Assembly (NCBI GenBank): GCA_947450645.1
Contig: CANFWH010000003.1
Location: 62,001 to 126,000 of the forward strand
Source of the DNA: Comamonadaceae bacterium
GTDB lineage: Bacteria > Pseudomonadota > Gammaproteobacteria > Burkholderiales > Burkholderiaceae_C
DNA length: 64,000 nucleotides
Direction: 5' to 3'
This document shows, one piece after another, positions 32,031-41,394 of the stretch. Each line of letters begins with the position of its first letter. Positions within the stretch are counted from its first letter, which is position 1. The notes under the pieces were generated by a model. The model saw only the letters and a program-made list of their open reading frames with translations. It was not told where the DNA came from and ran no database searches. The translations under genes were made by a program, and so were the position numbers.

Positions 32031-32903
32031 ATGTCCCGTCGATTTTTATCACCATCTGCACGCCCTCTTATTAGAGCATGGACCTGTGCTTGGGCGCTGG
32101 GTCTCTACGTGGGATCAAGTGCCTTAGCGCAAAGCGGGAGCAGTGAAGTTGAGCAAATTGCGAAAGCACACGATTTTGTAATCAATCGTAACTGGTCTAA
32201 GGCTGAAACTCTTTTACTCCCTGTTACAAAAAGTCAACCCAAAAATCCATTTATTTTTTATGACCTTGCACAAGTCTACGAAAATACTAATCGTGTGGAA
32301 TTAGCGAAACAAATTTATCAAGGCCTTACCAACACCCTTGGCACGGATCCAAACCAATACACCATCGTTGTGCGCGCACCTTATGCTAGCCGCTTGGTCA
32401 GTCTTGTGTCGCAGGCACAAGCAAAGCTCAATGCTATCAACGCCCAGCAAGCCACGCTGCATGTCGTAGCCTCAATTCCACCCCCGCCAATGGTGACCGC
32501 GACTGTCATGACAAACGCACCCACCAAGCAAGTCGCGAATACCGCTACCACCGCTACGTTACGAGATAACAAAACGACAGTCAATGCAGCCATGCGCAAC
32601 TGGGCCATGGCGTGGGCTAACAAAGATTTAGCAAACTATTACGCCAGCTACGTCCCTAGCTTTCGTGGCGAGATGCCAACTCGCGCAGCATGGGAAAACA
32701 AACGCCGCGAGCAGATTAGCAGGGAGAGCAATATCGAAATCAATTTTAGAAATTTAGAGATGACCAGCCTCTCACCTACCAGCGTTCAAGCACGATTTAT
32801 GCAATCGTATTTTTCTGATACCCAAAGTAGCAAGGCGCGTAAAACGCTGCTATTTACCTTAACTAATGGGCGCTGGCTCATTGAGCACGAATCTAGCAAA
32901 TAA
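32031..32903 (+). CDS. Secreted TPR-like/Cds6 C-terminal domain protein, copy 1
   Basis: A 290-residue secreted protein of uncertain function. The signal peptide ends at ALA (about residue 34). Residues 38-110 form a TPR-like helical repeat region with NPFIFYDLAQVYENTNRVELAKQ. A low-complexity Ala/Thr/Pro linker follows (about 140-180). Residues 185-290 resemble the NTF2/SnoaL-like Cds6 C-terminal domain found in L,D-transpeptidase-type envelope proteins: MRNWAMAWANKDLANYYASYVP and the GRWLIEHE end. No catalytic L,D-transpeptidase motif is present. The next gene is a paralogue in the same orientation 18 bp later. Confidence 0.75.
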   Translation: MSRRFLSPSARPLIRAWTCAWALGLYVGSSALAQSGSSEVEQIAKAHDFVINRNWSKAETLLLPVTKSQPKNPFIFYDLAQVYENTNRVELAKQIYQGLTNTLGTDPNQYTIVVRAPYASRLVSLVSQAQAKLNAINAQQATLHVVASIPPPPMVTATVMTNAPTKQVANTATTATLRDNKTTVNAAMRNWAMAWANKDLANYYASYVPSFRGEMPTRAAWENKRREQISRESNIEINFRNLEMTSLSPTSVQARFMQSYFSDTQSSKARKTLLFTLTNGRWLIEHESSK

Positions 32904-32921
32904 CCAGGAAACTACATCCTT

Positions 32922-33767
32922 ATGACACCTCGGTTCACACTCTTGCAAGCATTGCATCCTGCCTTACTCTCAGGCGTCATCTCTTTTTTACTCTTAAGCA
33001 GCGGCGTGACACTGGCACAAAGCCGTACGCCAGAAGCTGCGCCCATCACACCACTGGCCGAAGCGCAAGCGGCACTAGAGCGACGTGACTGGGCAAACGC
33101 CGAAGCCCTGCTCAATCCATTGGTTAAGGCCGAGCCCAAAAGTCCATTCGCGTATTTCGAACTGGCACAACTCTACGAAAACACCAACCGCGTTGAAGCG
33201 GCTAAAAACATCTATCAAGCAATTGCAGCCATCCCTGAAGCCGAAAAATCAAACTATGTTGTGATTGCTGTGAAGGACAATAAAAAATACATGGTCTTGT
33301 TACCCAACTTGGCGCAAGAAAGACTCGCCACTCTAGGCGGTAACAATATCGCTCAAGCAAACCCTGCGCAGCTTGCCGCGATGGCTACACCAGCAACAGC
33401 AGCAAACCCCGTGCAATCTGCTTCAGCAATAGAGAACACACCACAAGTGATTGCCATGCGCCAATGGCTAGCAGCATGGCAATCAAAGAACTTAAATAGC
33501 TACTTCGCAAGCTATGTTCCAGGCTATAAGGGTGACATGGCAAGCTCGGCCGCATGGCAAAAAGCTAGAACGCAACGCATTAAAACAAAAACAAAAATTA
33601 ACATCAATGTCTACGATGTGAGCATAACGCCACAGGATGCACAACAAATGCAAGTGAAGTTTACGCAGGCCTACGTTTCATCCAATCTTGCGAGCGTTGT
33701 TCAAAAAACGTTGGTGATGGTGAACCGCAACGGTCGCTGGTTAATTGCCAAAGAAATGTCTAAATAA
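32922..33767 (+). CDS. Secreted TPR-like/Cds6 C-terminal domain protein, copy 2
   Basis: This 281-residue paralogue of the preceding protein has the same plan: signal peptide ending TLA, TPR-like segment (SPFAYFELAQLYENTNRVEAAKNIYQ), Ala-rich linker, and a Cds6-type domain (MRQWLAAWQSKNLNSYFASYVP, ending GRWLIAKE). Shared motifs are clear, but the remaining sequence has diverged, so the duplication is not recent. The 3' end overlaps the convergent tatD gene by 27 bp. The function is unknown; an envelope role is inferred from export and domain type. Confidence 0.75.
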   Translation: MTPRFTLLQALHPALLSGVISFLLLSSGVTLAQSRTPEAAPITPLAEAQAALERRDWANAEALLNPLVKAEPKSPFAYFELAQLYENTNRVEAAKNIYQAIAAIPEAEKSNYVVIAVKDNKKYMVLLPNLAQERLATLGGNNIAQANPAQLAAMATPATAANPVQSASAIENTPQVIAMRQWLAAWQSKNLNSYFASYVPGYKGDMASSAAWQKARTQRIKTKTKININVYDVSITPQDAQQMQVKFTQAYVSSNLASVVQKTLVMVNRNGRWLIAKEMSK

Positions 33768-34574
33768 CTGCTGCACGTTTTGCGTGGTTTGATGGGCAAT
33801 TGCTACTGCATCCATCCCACGCAAATCCGCCAACATAGCGCCAATTCGAGGCAACTCGATTGGCGTATTTTTTTGAACAATTCCCCCCTGCGCCCGATCA
33901 TCCGCCGTCACATAGAGCCACTGCGGTGGGATATCAGGTGCGTCCGTCTCCAGCACGATGGACTCTAGCGGCAACGTAGCCGCCAAGCGCCTGATTTGTC
34001 GGGAGCGCTCATATGTCAGCGTGCCGCCAAACCCAAGTTTGAATCCAAACTCAATAAGACCATAGGCTTGCTGCACGCTGCCATTAAACGCATGAGCAAT
34101 GCCGCCAACGCTCTTCGGCCAAGCTATGTCCCGTAAGCCTTTGAGGAGCATATCGGCACTTTTCCGCACATGCAAAATCACTGGCAAGTTATGCCTTTTG
34201 GCAATCGCTAACTGAGCGGTATAAAAATGCCATTGCTTGCTTTTCATCTCATCTGTGCAAAGCTCAGGCACAAAATAATCGAGACCAATTTCACCCACCG
34301 CCACCAAACGCTTGTCGTCTTTAAGTCTAATGAGTTCTGACTCTAAAAAATCCAAATCATTGCCCGTAGCACGCGGCACATAAAGCGGATGAATGCCCAG
34401 CGCATACAGATCACCGTGCTGATGCGCGAGTTTTTGAGCGATCTCAAAATTCAATCTCTCAACTGCGGGAATCACAACAAAGCCAACACCAGCCTGTCTT
34501 GCAGCGGCGCGCACCACATCTCGGTCCGCATCAAACTCGGGCGCATCAAGGTGGCAGTGACTATCGACCCACAT
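33741..34574 (-). CDS. tatD: TatD family metal-dependent deoxyribonuclease
   Basis: The 277-residue TIM-barrel hydrolase starts at ATG 34574 with [14 protein letters not shown], the family opening with two metal-binding His. Other ligands: VGEIGLDYF (Glu), PVILHVRKS (His), GIAHAFNGS (His), and [10 protein letters not shown] (Asp). Relatives show 3'-5' exonuclease activity in DNA repair and turnover. The upstream in-frame extension has no family similarity. It overlaps lolD by 14 bp and ends inside the convergent Cds6-like gene. Confidence 0.94.
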   Translation of the reverse strand: MWVDSHCHLDAPEFDADRDVVRAAARQAGVGFVVIPAVERLNFEIAQKLAHQHGDLYALGIHPLYVPRATGNDLDFLESELIRLKDDKRLVAVGEIGLDYFVPELCTDEMKSKQWHFYTAQLAIAKRHNLPVILHVRKSADMLLKGLRDIAWPKSVGGIAHAFNGSVQQAYGLIEFGFKLGFGGTLTYERSRQIRRLAATLPLESIVLETDAPDIPPQWLYVTADDRAQGGIVQKNTPIELPRIGAMLADLRGMDAVAIAHQTTQNVQQLFRHFFGN

Positions 34575-35247
34575 GGATGGAAAGCGGGAACACGCGGTCG
34601 CACCGACTCGCCAGTGCCTCATCGTGCGTGACCAAGACAAAGGCTGTGCCTTGCGCTTTGGATAGACTCAGCATCATCTCGAAAATGCCATCTGCTGTCC
34701 GTCTATCTAAATTGCCCGTAGGCTCGTCGGCCAAAACGCATGCGGGTTTGCAGACCAATGATCTCGCAATAGCCACCCGCTGGCGTTCACCGCCCGATAG
34801 CTCTGCGGGCCTATGTGCCATGCGGCTTACCAGCCCAACGTCTTTTAAGATTTGTGCCGCTTGCTCGCGTGCCGCATCTCGGTTCATACGCCTGATCCAC
34901 AGCGGCATCGCAACGTTATCGAGCGCTGAAAACTCTGGCAAAAGATGATGGAATTGATAGACAAAGCCAAGATGCTGATTGCGCCACGCGCCTTGCTCGG
35001 ACTGGCTCATGCTTGTCCAATCGCACCCCATAAGCGCGACTCTGCCACTTGTCGGCGCATCCAAACCGCCCAGCAAATGCAGCAGTGTGCTCTTGCCCGA
35101 ACCCGATGCGCCCACGATGGCGAGTGTTTCACCTTTGGACACTGTCAAATCTAAGTTTTGTAGCACCGTCACATCCAGCACACCGTCGTGAAAGCGCTTG
35201 CTCAGGCTTCGAGCTTGCAAGATAACGTTCATATTCACATCACTCAT
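34561..35247 (-). CDS. lolD: Lipoprotein-releasing ABC transporter ATP-binding subunit LolD
   Basis: About 228 residues with Walker [10 protein letters not shown], the Q-loop in [20 protein letters not shown] (the HHLLPEF wording is diagnostic of LolD), signature [13 protein letters not shown], Walker [14 protein letters not shown] and the THDEALA switch His. It powers release of lipoproteins from the inner membrane to LolA. The ATG at 35247 overlaps the LolC stop by 8 bp; ATG 35232 is also possible. It lies between lolC and tatD, all in one operon. Confidence 0.96.
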   Translation of the reverse strand: MSDVNMNVILQARSLSKRFHDGVLDVTVLQNLDLTVSKGETLAIVGASGSGKSTLLHLLGGLDAPTSGRVALMGCDWTSMSQSEQGAWRNQHLGFVYQFHHLLPEFSALDNVAMPLWIRRMNRDAAREQAAQILKDVGLVSRMAHRPAELSGGERQRVAIARSLVCKPACVLADEPTGNLDRRTADGIFEMMLSLSKAQGTAFVLVTHDEALASRCDRVFPLSIHVGR

Positions 35248-36544
35248 AGCGCAGTGCCTCCGCAGGATTGACACGGCTGGCACGCCAGCTGGGATAGAGC
35301 GTCGCCACAAACGCCAGCACCAGCGAGATCATCGTAATCGGCACGATATCGCCGCTTTGCGGCTCGCTGGGCATTCGGCTAATCAAATAAATATCGCGTG
35401 GCAAAAAACTCGCGTGAAAAAGATGCTCAATCGCGGGCACGATAACATCGATGTTGTAGGCAACGAGCAGCCCTAGACCAAGCCCAGCAAGGGTTCCGAC
35501 CACACCCACCGCCGCGCCTTGCACCACGAAGATGCCCATGATGGAGCGCGGCGTTGCGCCAAGCGTTCGCAGAATCGCGATGTCCGCACGCTTGTCGGTC
35601 ACCGTCATTACTAACGTGCTCACTAGGTTGAACGCCGCCACCGCCACGATGAGCGTGAGGATAATGAACATCATAGTTTTTTCGACTTGAACCGCCGCAA
35701 ACCACGAACGATTTTGTTTTGTCCAATCGCGCACATAAAGATCGCCAAGCGTAGAAGCCCGGATGGATAAGGCCTGCGAGAGAGCATCTCCAACTTGTAT
35801 GGCTTGGTGCAAGTCACGCAATTTCACGCGCACGCCTGTTGCGCCTTCCAGCCTAAACATCTTGGCAGCGTCAGCCACGTGCATCATGGCGAGGTTCGCG
35901 TCGTACTCGTAATGCCCCGAATTAAAAGTCCCAAGCACACGCATTTGTTTGAGGCGCGGTGTGATGCCTGCAGGCGTCACCTGCCCGCTGGGTGCGATCA
36001 AGGTCACCGTATCACCACGCATCACGCCAAGGCGTTTGGCAAGGTCAGCGCCTAGCACGATGCCAAACTCGCCCTCGTGCAGCCCTTTATACATAAGGCT
36101 TGCAGAGACATCACTATTTTTAACCACATCGCTCACTTCAGATTCAAGGCTAGGCTCAATGCCGCGAATCAGCACGCCCTTCATGTCCTCGCCCCGCGCC
36201 AGCAAAGCCTGCGCGTCGATGAAAGGGGCAGCGCCTACGACTTCAGGATTTTTTTTAATCTCAGCGATAGTGCCCAGCACATCACGCAGCGCGCCGCCGT
36301 CATTGGCCACCACTTCAATGTGCGAGACCACGCCCAGCATCCGATCGCGCACTTCTTTTTGGAAACCATTCATCACCGACAACACGATGATGAGCGCTGC
36401 CACGCCAAGGCCAATGCCCAGCATGGACACGCCCGAGATGAACGAGATAAAGCCGTTGCGCCGCGTGCCACGCCCCGCACGGGTGTAGCGCCAACCGAGT
36501 AACCATTCGTAAGGAATTTCAAATGTCTTGGATAAAATTTTCAT
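35240..36544 (-). CDS. lolC: Lipoprotein-releasing ABC transporter permease LolC/E
   Basis: The 434-residue permease has an N-terminal membrane segment after [11 protein letters not shown] ([22 protein letters not shown]), a large periplasmic MacB-like domain (about residues 50-260), and three C-terminal membrane segments around [17 protein letters not shown] and [15 protein letters not shown]. Betaproteobacteria use a single LolC/E-like (LolF) subunit, consistent with one gene here. The ATG at 36544 starts 16 bp from the divergent RpfE-like gene. An ATG at 36562 would overlap that gene's start. Confidence 0.95.
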   Translation of the reverse strand: MKILSKTFEIPYEWLLGWRYTRAGRGTRRNGFISFISGVSMLGIGLGVAALIIVLSVMNGFQKEVRDRMLGVVSHIEVVANDGGALRDVLGTIAEIKKNPEVVGAAPFIDAQALLARGEDMKGVLIRGIEPSLESEVSDVVKNSDVSASLMYKGLHEGEFGIVLGADLAKRLGVMRGDTVTLIAPSGQVTPAGITPRLKQMRVLGTFNSGHYEYDANLAMMHVADAAKMFRLEGATGVRVKLRDLHQAIQVGDALSQALSIRASTLGDLYVRDWTKQNRSWFAAVQVEKTMMFIILTLIVAVAAFNLVSTLVMTVTDKRADIAILRTLGATPRSIMGIFVVQGAAVGVVGTLAGLGLGLLVAYNIDVIVPAIEHLFHASFLPRDIYLISRMPSEPQSGDIVPITMISLVLAFVATLYPSWRASRVNPAEALRYE

Positions 36545-36560
36545 AAGAGACAATTGTGGC

Positions 36561-37409
36561 ATGGCAAATCATTCGCATTTCATCATTCCGTTCGCATCTA
36601 GCCTGGACGACGCTTGCTATGCCGCCATCAAAACGCTGGCGCTGCCAAACCTCGCTCGCTTCTTCAAGCAAGCCGAACTCGTGAACGAAGATGTGGGCGA
36701 CGAATTTGATTTCATCCCACCGCACGAACGCGTGCTCGAATTAACGGATCAAGTCATCGTCACGCCTTGCCACTGGTCGGTTGGCATTGACAACATCCGC
36801 ATGGACGACCCTGCCGATTTGCAGCTCATTGACGCGGAATCACGCGCTTTATTTGCTGTTGTGTTGCCCTATTTTTTAGAGGATGACATCGCCTTGACCT
36901 ATGAAGCACCCTTGCGCTGGTTGGCTGCAAGCCCCGTTCTGCAAGGGCTAGCTCTGGCATCGTTGGACCGCGTGATGGGTCGCAATGTCGATGTCTGGCA
37001 ACCGCAAAGCGAAGACAGCAAAGCGATTCGCCGCTTGCAAAACGAAATGCAAATGCTGCTCTATACGCACCCGATAAACGAGGTGCGAGAAGCACGCGGT
37101 TTGCCCACCGTCAACTCGTTTTGGTTGAGTCGTCAAGCCAAAAGCGACGCGCGTTTTGATTTTTCTTTGCAGGCCAGCGCCTTGCGCGGCGACTGGTTGC
37201 AATGGGTGCATGGCTGGCAAGCCATATCGGATAAGCTTTTCAAGAGCATGGCTCTTGCAAGCCAATCAGGATGTGGCCTGCAGCTCACCTTATGTGGTGA
37301 GAGAAACGCACACACCTACGTCATCCCTGCCAAGCGCAACTTTTCTAGCACAATGCGGCGACTCTTCAAACCCGCGCCCAGCATTCAATCGGTACTCTTA
37401 GCGCTATGA
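36561..37409 (+). CDS. RpfE-like conserved protein (COG4255 type)
   Basis: The 282-residue protein resembles the RpfE-type proteins found next to recJ in Xanthomonas and in Burkholderiales. It opens MANHSHFIIPFASSLDDACY and has VTPCHWSVGIDNIRMDDPADLQL, SLDRVMGRNVDVWQP, LRR-like RRLQNEMQMLLYTHPINEVREARGLPTVNSFW. Such proteins are sometimes labelled phosphoglycerate-mutase-like, but their biochemical role is unknown. It overlaps recJ by 4 bp. The ATG at 36561 is chosen because an upstream start overlaps the divergent lolC start. Confidence 0.85.
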   Translation: MANHSHFIIPFASSLDDACYAAIKTLALPNLARFFKQAELVNEDVGDEFDFIPPHERVLELTDQVIVTPCHWSVGIDNIRMDDPADLQLIDAESRALFAVVLPYFLEDDIALTYEAPLRWLAASPVLQGLALASLDRVMGRNVDVWQPQSEDSKAIRRLQNEMQMLLYTHPINEVREARGLPTVNSFWLSRQAKSDARFDFSLQASALRGDWLQWVHGWQAISDKLFKSMALASQSGCGLQLTLCGERNAHTYVIPAKRNFSSTMRRLFKPAPSIQSVLLAL

Positions 37410-39136
37410 GCATGGACATCAAAATTAGCACACGCGATGTGCCGCCGCGCAGCCAGTGGACATTGGAGCAATCGGGTGTGCCGCCCCTGCTGGCTCGGCT
37501 GTATGCCGCACGGGGCGTGGCGTCAACCGATGAGCTGGATGATTCGCTCGCCAAACTTTTATCACCCAGCGGCCTCTTAGGAATTGGCACAGCCGCCCAA
37601 TTGCTCGCCGATTTAATTGCGCGTCAAGCCCGCATTTGCATCGTGGCAGATTACGACTGCGACGGCGCGACAGCGTGTGCTGTGGCGTTGCGCGGCTTGC
37701 GCTTGCTTGGTGCGCAGCACGTGGACTACCTAGTCCCCAATCGCGCTCAAGACGGCTATGGCCTGACGCCACTCATTGCCGAGCGCGTGGCTGCCACGGG
37801 CGCGGAAGTACTCATCACCGTGGACAACGGCATCGCAAGCGTGACGGGCGTGGCACGGGCAACGAAACTCGGGCTCACCGTCATCGTGACCGATCACCAT
37901 TTGCCCGTGGCCGAGACACCCGCCGCCGATGCCATCGTCAATCCGAATCAACACGGCTGTACTTTCGCCAGCAAAGCCATGGCGGGTGTGGGTGTGATGT
38001 TTTATACGCTGCTGGCCACTCGCTCTGAAATGCGCGAGCGCGGTTTGTATGAGACTAGCCCGCAGCCCAAGCTGGACGTGCTCTTGCCACTAGTTGCGCT
38101 TGGCACGGTAGCTGATGTGGTCAAGCTGGATGCCAACAATCGCCGCCTTGTCTCTCAAGGTCTTCGGCGCATCCGCGCAGGCAACTTACCCATTGGTATG
38201 GCGGCGCTGTTTGCTGTGGCGGCACGCAAAGCATTTGCTGCCACAACGTTTGATTTTGGTTTTGCACTCGCCCCGCGCATCAATGCGGCTGGGCGTTTGT
38301 CGGATATGCGACTGGGTATTGAGTGTCTCGCCACGGACGATACGGCGCGAGCGAACGAGCTTGCCAAGCAGCTAGACAGCATCAACCGCGAACGGCGCGA
38401 GATCGAGGGAGGAATGCGTGATCAGGCGCTGGAAATAGCGGCCTCTTTGTTAGATACCTCCAAAGAGCCACCGAGTGCGATTAGCGTCTTTGACCCCGAT
38501 TTCCACGAGGGCGTAGTGGGCATCGTGGCTTCGCGCCTCAAAGACCAATGGCATAGACCTACCTTCGTGTTTGCGCCGAGCGGGGCTTTAAACACCGCTG
38601 GCGAGCCCGTGGCGGAGTTGAAAGGCTCTGGTCGCTCCATCGCAGGTTTTCATCTGCGAGACGCGCTTGATTTGGTAGCGAAGCGACATCCTGATTTGCT
38701 GCTGCGTTTTGGTGGACACGCCATGGCAGCGGGCTGCACGATTAGTGAAGATGACTTCGAACAATTTGATGGGGCCTTTCAGCAAGTCGCAAGCGACTGG
38801 CTAGAGAAAGAAACTTTGCAGCGACGTTTACTCACCGATGGTTCGCTACCCGTATCGGAGTGCCGCGTTGATGTGGCCGAAAGCCTCAATCGGGAAGTCT
38901 GGGGCCAAGGATTTTTACCACCTATTTTTTGCGATACCGTCGAAGTGCTGAGTCAGCGCATCGTGGGAGAAAAGCACCTCGCGCTCAAACTCAAACATCA
39001 AGGCGTGGCCGTTGAAGGGATTTGGTTTAACCGCATAGAACCGCTACAAGCCACAGCCACATTGGCTTACAGGCTAGAAGCAGACGAGTGGCAAGGCAAT
39101 AAGCGCGTCAAGTGGATGATTGAAGCGGCTAGCTAA
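37406..39136 (+). CDS. recJ: Single-stranded-DNA-specific 5'-3' exonuclease RecJ
   Basis: The 576-residue DHH-family nuclease shows the catalytic motifs CIVADYDCDGATA (motif I), TVDNGIAS (II), VTDHHLP with the DHH triad (III), GTVADVV (IV), and the DHHA1-domain FGGHAMAAGC (VI). Length and order match RecJ, which degrades 5' single strands in recombination and mismatch repair. It is coupled to the RpfE-like gene by ATGA overlap and converges on the outer-membrane protein gene 9 bp away. Confidence 0.96.
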   Translation: MSMDIKISTRDVPPRSQWTLEQSGVPPLLARLYAARGVASTDELDDSLAKLLSPSGLLGIGTAAQLLADLIARQARICIVADYDCDGATACAVALRGLRLLGAQHVDYLVPNRAQDGYGLTPLIAERVAATGAEVLITVDNGIASVTGVARATKLGLTVIVTDHHLPVAETPAADAIVNPNQHGCTFASKAMAGVGVMFYTLLATRSEMRERGLYETSPQPKLDVLLPLVALGTVADVVKLDANNRRLVSQGLRRIRAGNLPIGMAALFAVAARKAFAATTFDFGFALAPRINAAGRLSDMRLGIECLATDDTARANELAKQLDSINRERREIEGGMRDQALEIAASLLDTSKEPPSAISVFDPDFHEGVVGIVASRLKDQWHRPTFVFAPSGALNTAGEPVAELKGSGRSIAGFHLRDALDLVAKRHPDLLLRFGGHAMAAGCTISEDDFEQFDGAFQQVASDWLEKETLQRRLLTDGSLPVSECRVDVAESLNREVWGQGFLPPIFCDTVEVLSQRIVGEKHLALKLKHQGVAVEGIWFNRIEPLQATATLAYRLEADEWQGNKRVKWMIEAAS

Positions 39137-39145
39137 AACACGTCA

Positions 39146-39925
39146 TTAAAACGGCACGCCAACAATTGCTTTAAAAATGATTTTGTCGTCTATCACGCCG
39201 AAGGCACGGCCTACACCGACGTTAAATTCCCACTTGGCAAGCTCAAAATCAGCAGCCAAAAAAGTCATACGGTTTTGATTCGATCCTGTCATGGGTCCAG
39301 AAATTGCGCCACGATAACTGTAGTTTTCAAGTCCCAATGACATAGGTTTTTCTGCCGAACCACCCATACGATAGGCCAGCTTGGTATCTAACTCGCTGGT
39401 CGTACCAAGCGCCGATCCAGCGTTTAAAGCGCGGTCTAAGTTGTAGTTGCCGCCAAGCGTCCAATTGCCTGATTTGTACATTCCGATGAATTTGACCTGC
39501 CCCAAACGTTGATCCGCGTTGAAACGTGGATTAACTTTACCTATTTCAAAATTGACCGCCCAATACCAAGGCGAGCCATTCTTCTGCACATCCACGGACG
39601 AATCAGGACGCCACTTCACGCGGGCTTTCACGCCATCGGATAGCACACTGTTGTTCGCTTGGTCGGGACCTTTTGACGTGAGCCAATAGCCCGCCACTTC
39701 CCAATTTTTATTGATACCGTAGCTCAGTTCTGGCGTGACGCGGAGCATTTTTCGATCAGCGGTCATCGCGCCCGTTTGAACCGTGGGCACGTAGTTGGTA
39801 TGCACATCCAAGCTCCACTCACGTGGCGCGTTGAACTCATCTAAATAGACTTGGATTTCTTCTGGCGCCGCGAGCGCCCACTGCGCAAAACATAAAACGA
39901 TGACAGCGAATAGCGCCTTCATCAT
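39146..39925 (-). CDS. Predicted outer-membrane beta-barrel protein
   Basis: A 259-residue protein with a signal peptide ending ALA (about residue 20). The mature chain is rich in alternating polar/aromatic strands (WSLDVHTNYVP, WEVAGYWLTSKG, WYWAVNFEIGKV, GNWTLGGNYNLDRAL) and ends in Phe (VGVPF), the usual signal for BAM insertion. It looks like a small transporter or receptor-type barrel of the sort labelled hypothetical or transporter family. The function is unknown. It overlaps the rhlE stop by 4 bp, and the start may be ATG 39925 or 39922. Confidence 0.72.
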   Translation of the reverse strand: MMKALFAVIVLCFAQWALAAPEEIQVYLDEFNAPREWSLDVHTNYVPTVQTGAMTADRKMLRVTPELSYGINKNWEVAGYWLTSKGPDQANNSVLSDGVKARVKWRPDSSVDVQKNGSPWYWAVNFEIGKVNPRFNADQRLGQVKFIGMYKSGNWTLGGNYNLDRALNAGSALGTTSELDTKLAYRMGGSAEKPMSLGLENYSYRGAISGPMTGSNQNRMTFLAADFELAKWEFNVGVGRAFGVIDDKIIFKAIVGVPF

Positions 39926-41370
39926 GAAAAAAGTGCGGCCACTTTCTTTTTAGATTTGATATTGGCTGAAAATCCCGCCCTCGTGGAAGCCACGTGGGTA
40001 TTGGCTTGCGGGCTAGAATGGCTTGCAAGCAACTCTGGTGTTGGCTCTTGATAAGGCTGCGTAAAAAACGGATCAATCGGTTTTTGCGGCGCTGGTCTTG
40101 CAAAAGTTTTTGGCGCATAGCCTGTACGGTCTTCTCGTGCGGCACGGTGGCCCCGACGCTCTTCATCACTCCACACGCGATCACCCGAATTGAAGTGCCC
40201 TTGCTTGCGAATGTCAGGCTGGTACTCAGGAAACTCAATCGGCAGTAAATCAATTTTTTGCTTGGTGAGTTTTTCAATGTCACCCATCAAACGCATGTCG
40301 TTATTGCCGCCCACAAAACTCACGGCAATGCCACTCGCACCCGCACGGCCTGTACGGCCAATGCGGTGGATGTAATCTTCAGCGTTAAATGGAATGTCGT
40401 AGTTAAACACACAAGGCACGTCTTTGATATCGAGTCCACGCGCTGCGACGTCGGTCGCCACTAACAAATCGACTTCGCCTTTTTTGAACGCATCGAGTGC
40501 TTTCAAGCGTTCATCTTGCGACTTGTCGCCATGCAGCGCTGTGGCTTTAAAGCCCGCTTGCTCTAGGCTACGCGCCAAGCGAGCACAACCCAATTTGCTA
40601 TTCACAAATACAAACGATTGCTTAATTTGTTTTTCACGCAATAGCTGAATCAATGCACGGCGTTTGTCGTCGTCTTTGACACTATAAAAACTTTGCTCGA
40701 TGGTGGATGCGGTTTCATTGGGGCGCGCAACCTCAATCGTGACAGGGTTTTGCAGGTAGCTGGCAGATAAACGTCTAATCTCAGGCGAGAACGTGGCAGA
40801 GAACAAAAGTGTGGTTCGTGACTTGGGCAAGAAACTCAGGATGCGCTCGAGGTCTGGTAAAAAGCCGATATCTAGCATGCGGTCGGCTTCGTCGAGCACT
40901 ACGTATTCGACTTGCGCCAGCGACACGTTTTTGGCTTCAATGTGATCGAGTAATCGGCCTGGCGTGGCGACTAAAACTTCCACCCCTTTTTTGAGCTCGA
41001 TTGTTTGCGGCTTCATGTCCATGCCACCAAAAACAACGGCGCTTCGAAGCTGCGTGTACTTGGCATAAGCCTTGACTTGCCCAGCCACTTGATCGGCCAA
41101 CTCGCGGGTTGGAAGCAGCACTAAGGCACGAACTGGATGACGCGCAGGCGAAGTCGATGCACTTTCATGTTTGAGCATTCGCTGGAGTAGCGGGAGCGTA
41201 AACGCCGCCGTTTTGCCCGTGCCCGTTTGCGCTGCGCCCATCACGTCACCACCCGCGATCACCACAGGAATGGCCTGCGCCTGGATTGGAGTCATGGTTT
41301 CGTAGCCCATTTCGGCTACGGCGCGCATCAAGTTAGGTGCGAGATTTAATTGAGAAAAAGATAAAGGCAT
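39922..41370 (-). CDS. rhlE: DEAD-box ATP-dependent RNA helicase RhlE-like
   Basis: The 482-residue helicase opens MPLSFSQLNLAPNLMRAVAEMGYETMTPIQ (Q motif) and has AQTGTGKT (motif I), PTRELA, TPGRLLD, DEAD (VLDEADRMLDIGF), SAT (FSATFSPE), ARGLDI and HRIGRTGRAG. The basic Ala/Pro-rich C-terminal tail with Lys-Lys-Lys is typical of RhlE. It remodels RNA in ribosome assembly or decay. It is followed with a 4-bp overlap by the barrel-protein gene. Confidence 0.94.
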   Translation of the reverse strand: MPLSFSQLNLAPNLMRAVAEMGYETMTPIQAQAIPVVIAGGDVMGAAQTGTGKTAAFTLPLLQRMLKHESASTSPARHPVRALVLLPTRELADQVAGQVKAYAKYTQLRSAVVFGGMDMKPQTIELKKGVEVLVATPGRLLDHIEAKNVSLAQVEYVVLDEADRMLDIGFLPDLERILSFLPKSRTTLLFSATFSPEIRRLSASYLQNPVTIEVARPNETASTIEQSFYSVKDDDKRRALIQLLREKQIKQSFVFVNSKLGCARLARSLEQAGFKATALHGDKSQDERLKALDAFKKGEVDLLVATDVAARGLDIKDVPCVFNYDIPFNAEDYIHRIGRTGRAGASGIAVSFVGGNNDMRLMGDIEKLTKQKIDLLPIEFPEYQPDIRKQGHFNSGDRVWSDEERRGHRAAREDRTGYAPKTFARPAPQKPIDPFFTQPYQEPTPELLASHSSPQANTHVASTRAGFSANIKSKKKVAALFS

Positions 41371-41394
41371 TAAAGATTGAAAAGTGCAGGCGTT

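Noticed and set aside
34575-34640. Longer tatD start at 34640.
   Set aside because: The extra 22 residues lie within lolD and do not resemble TatD, which starts right before DSHCHLD.
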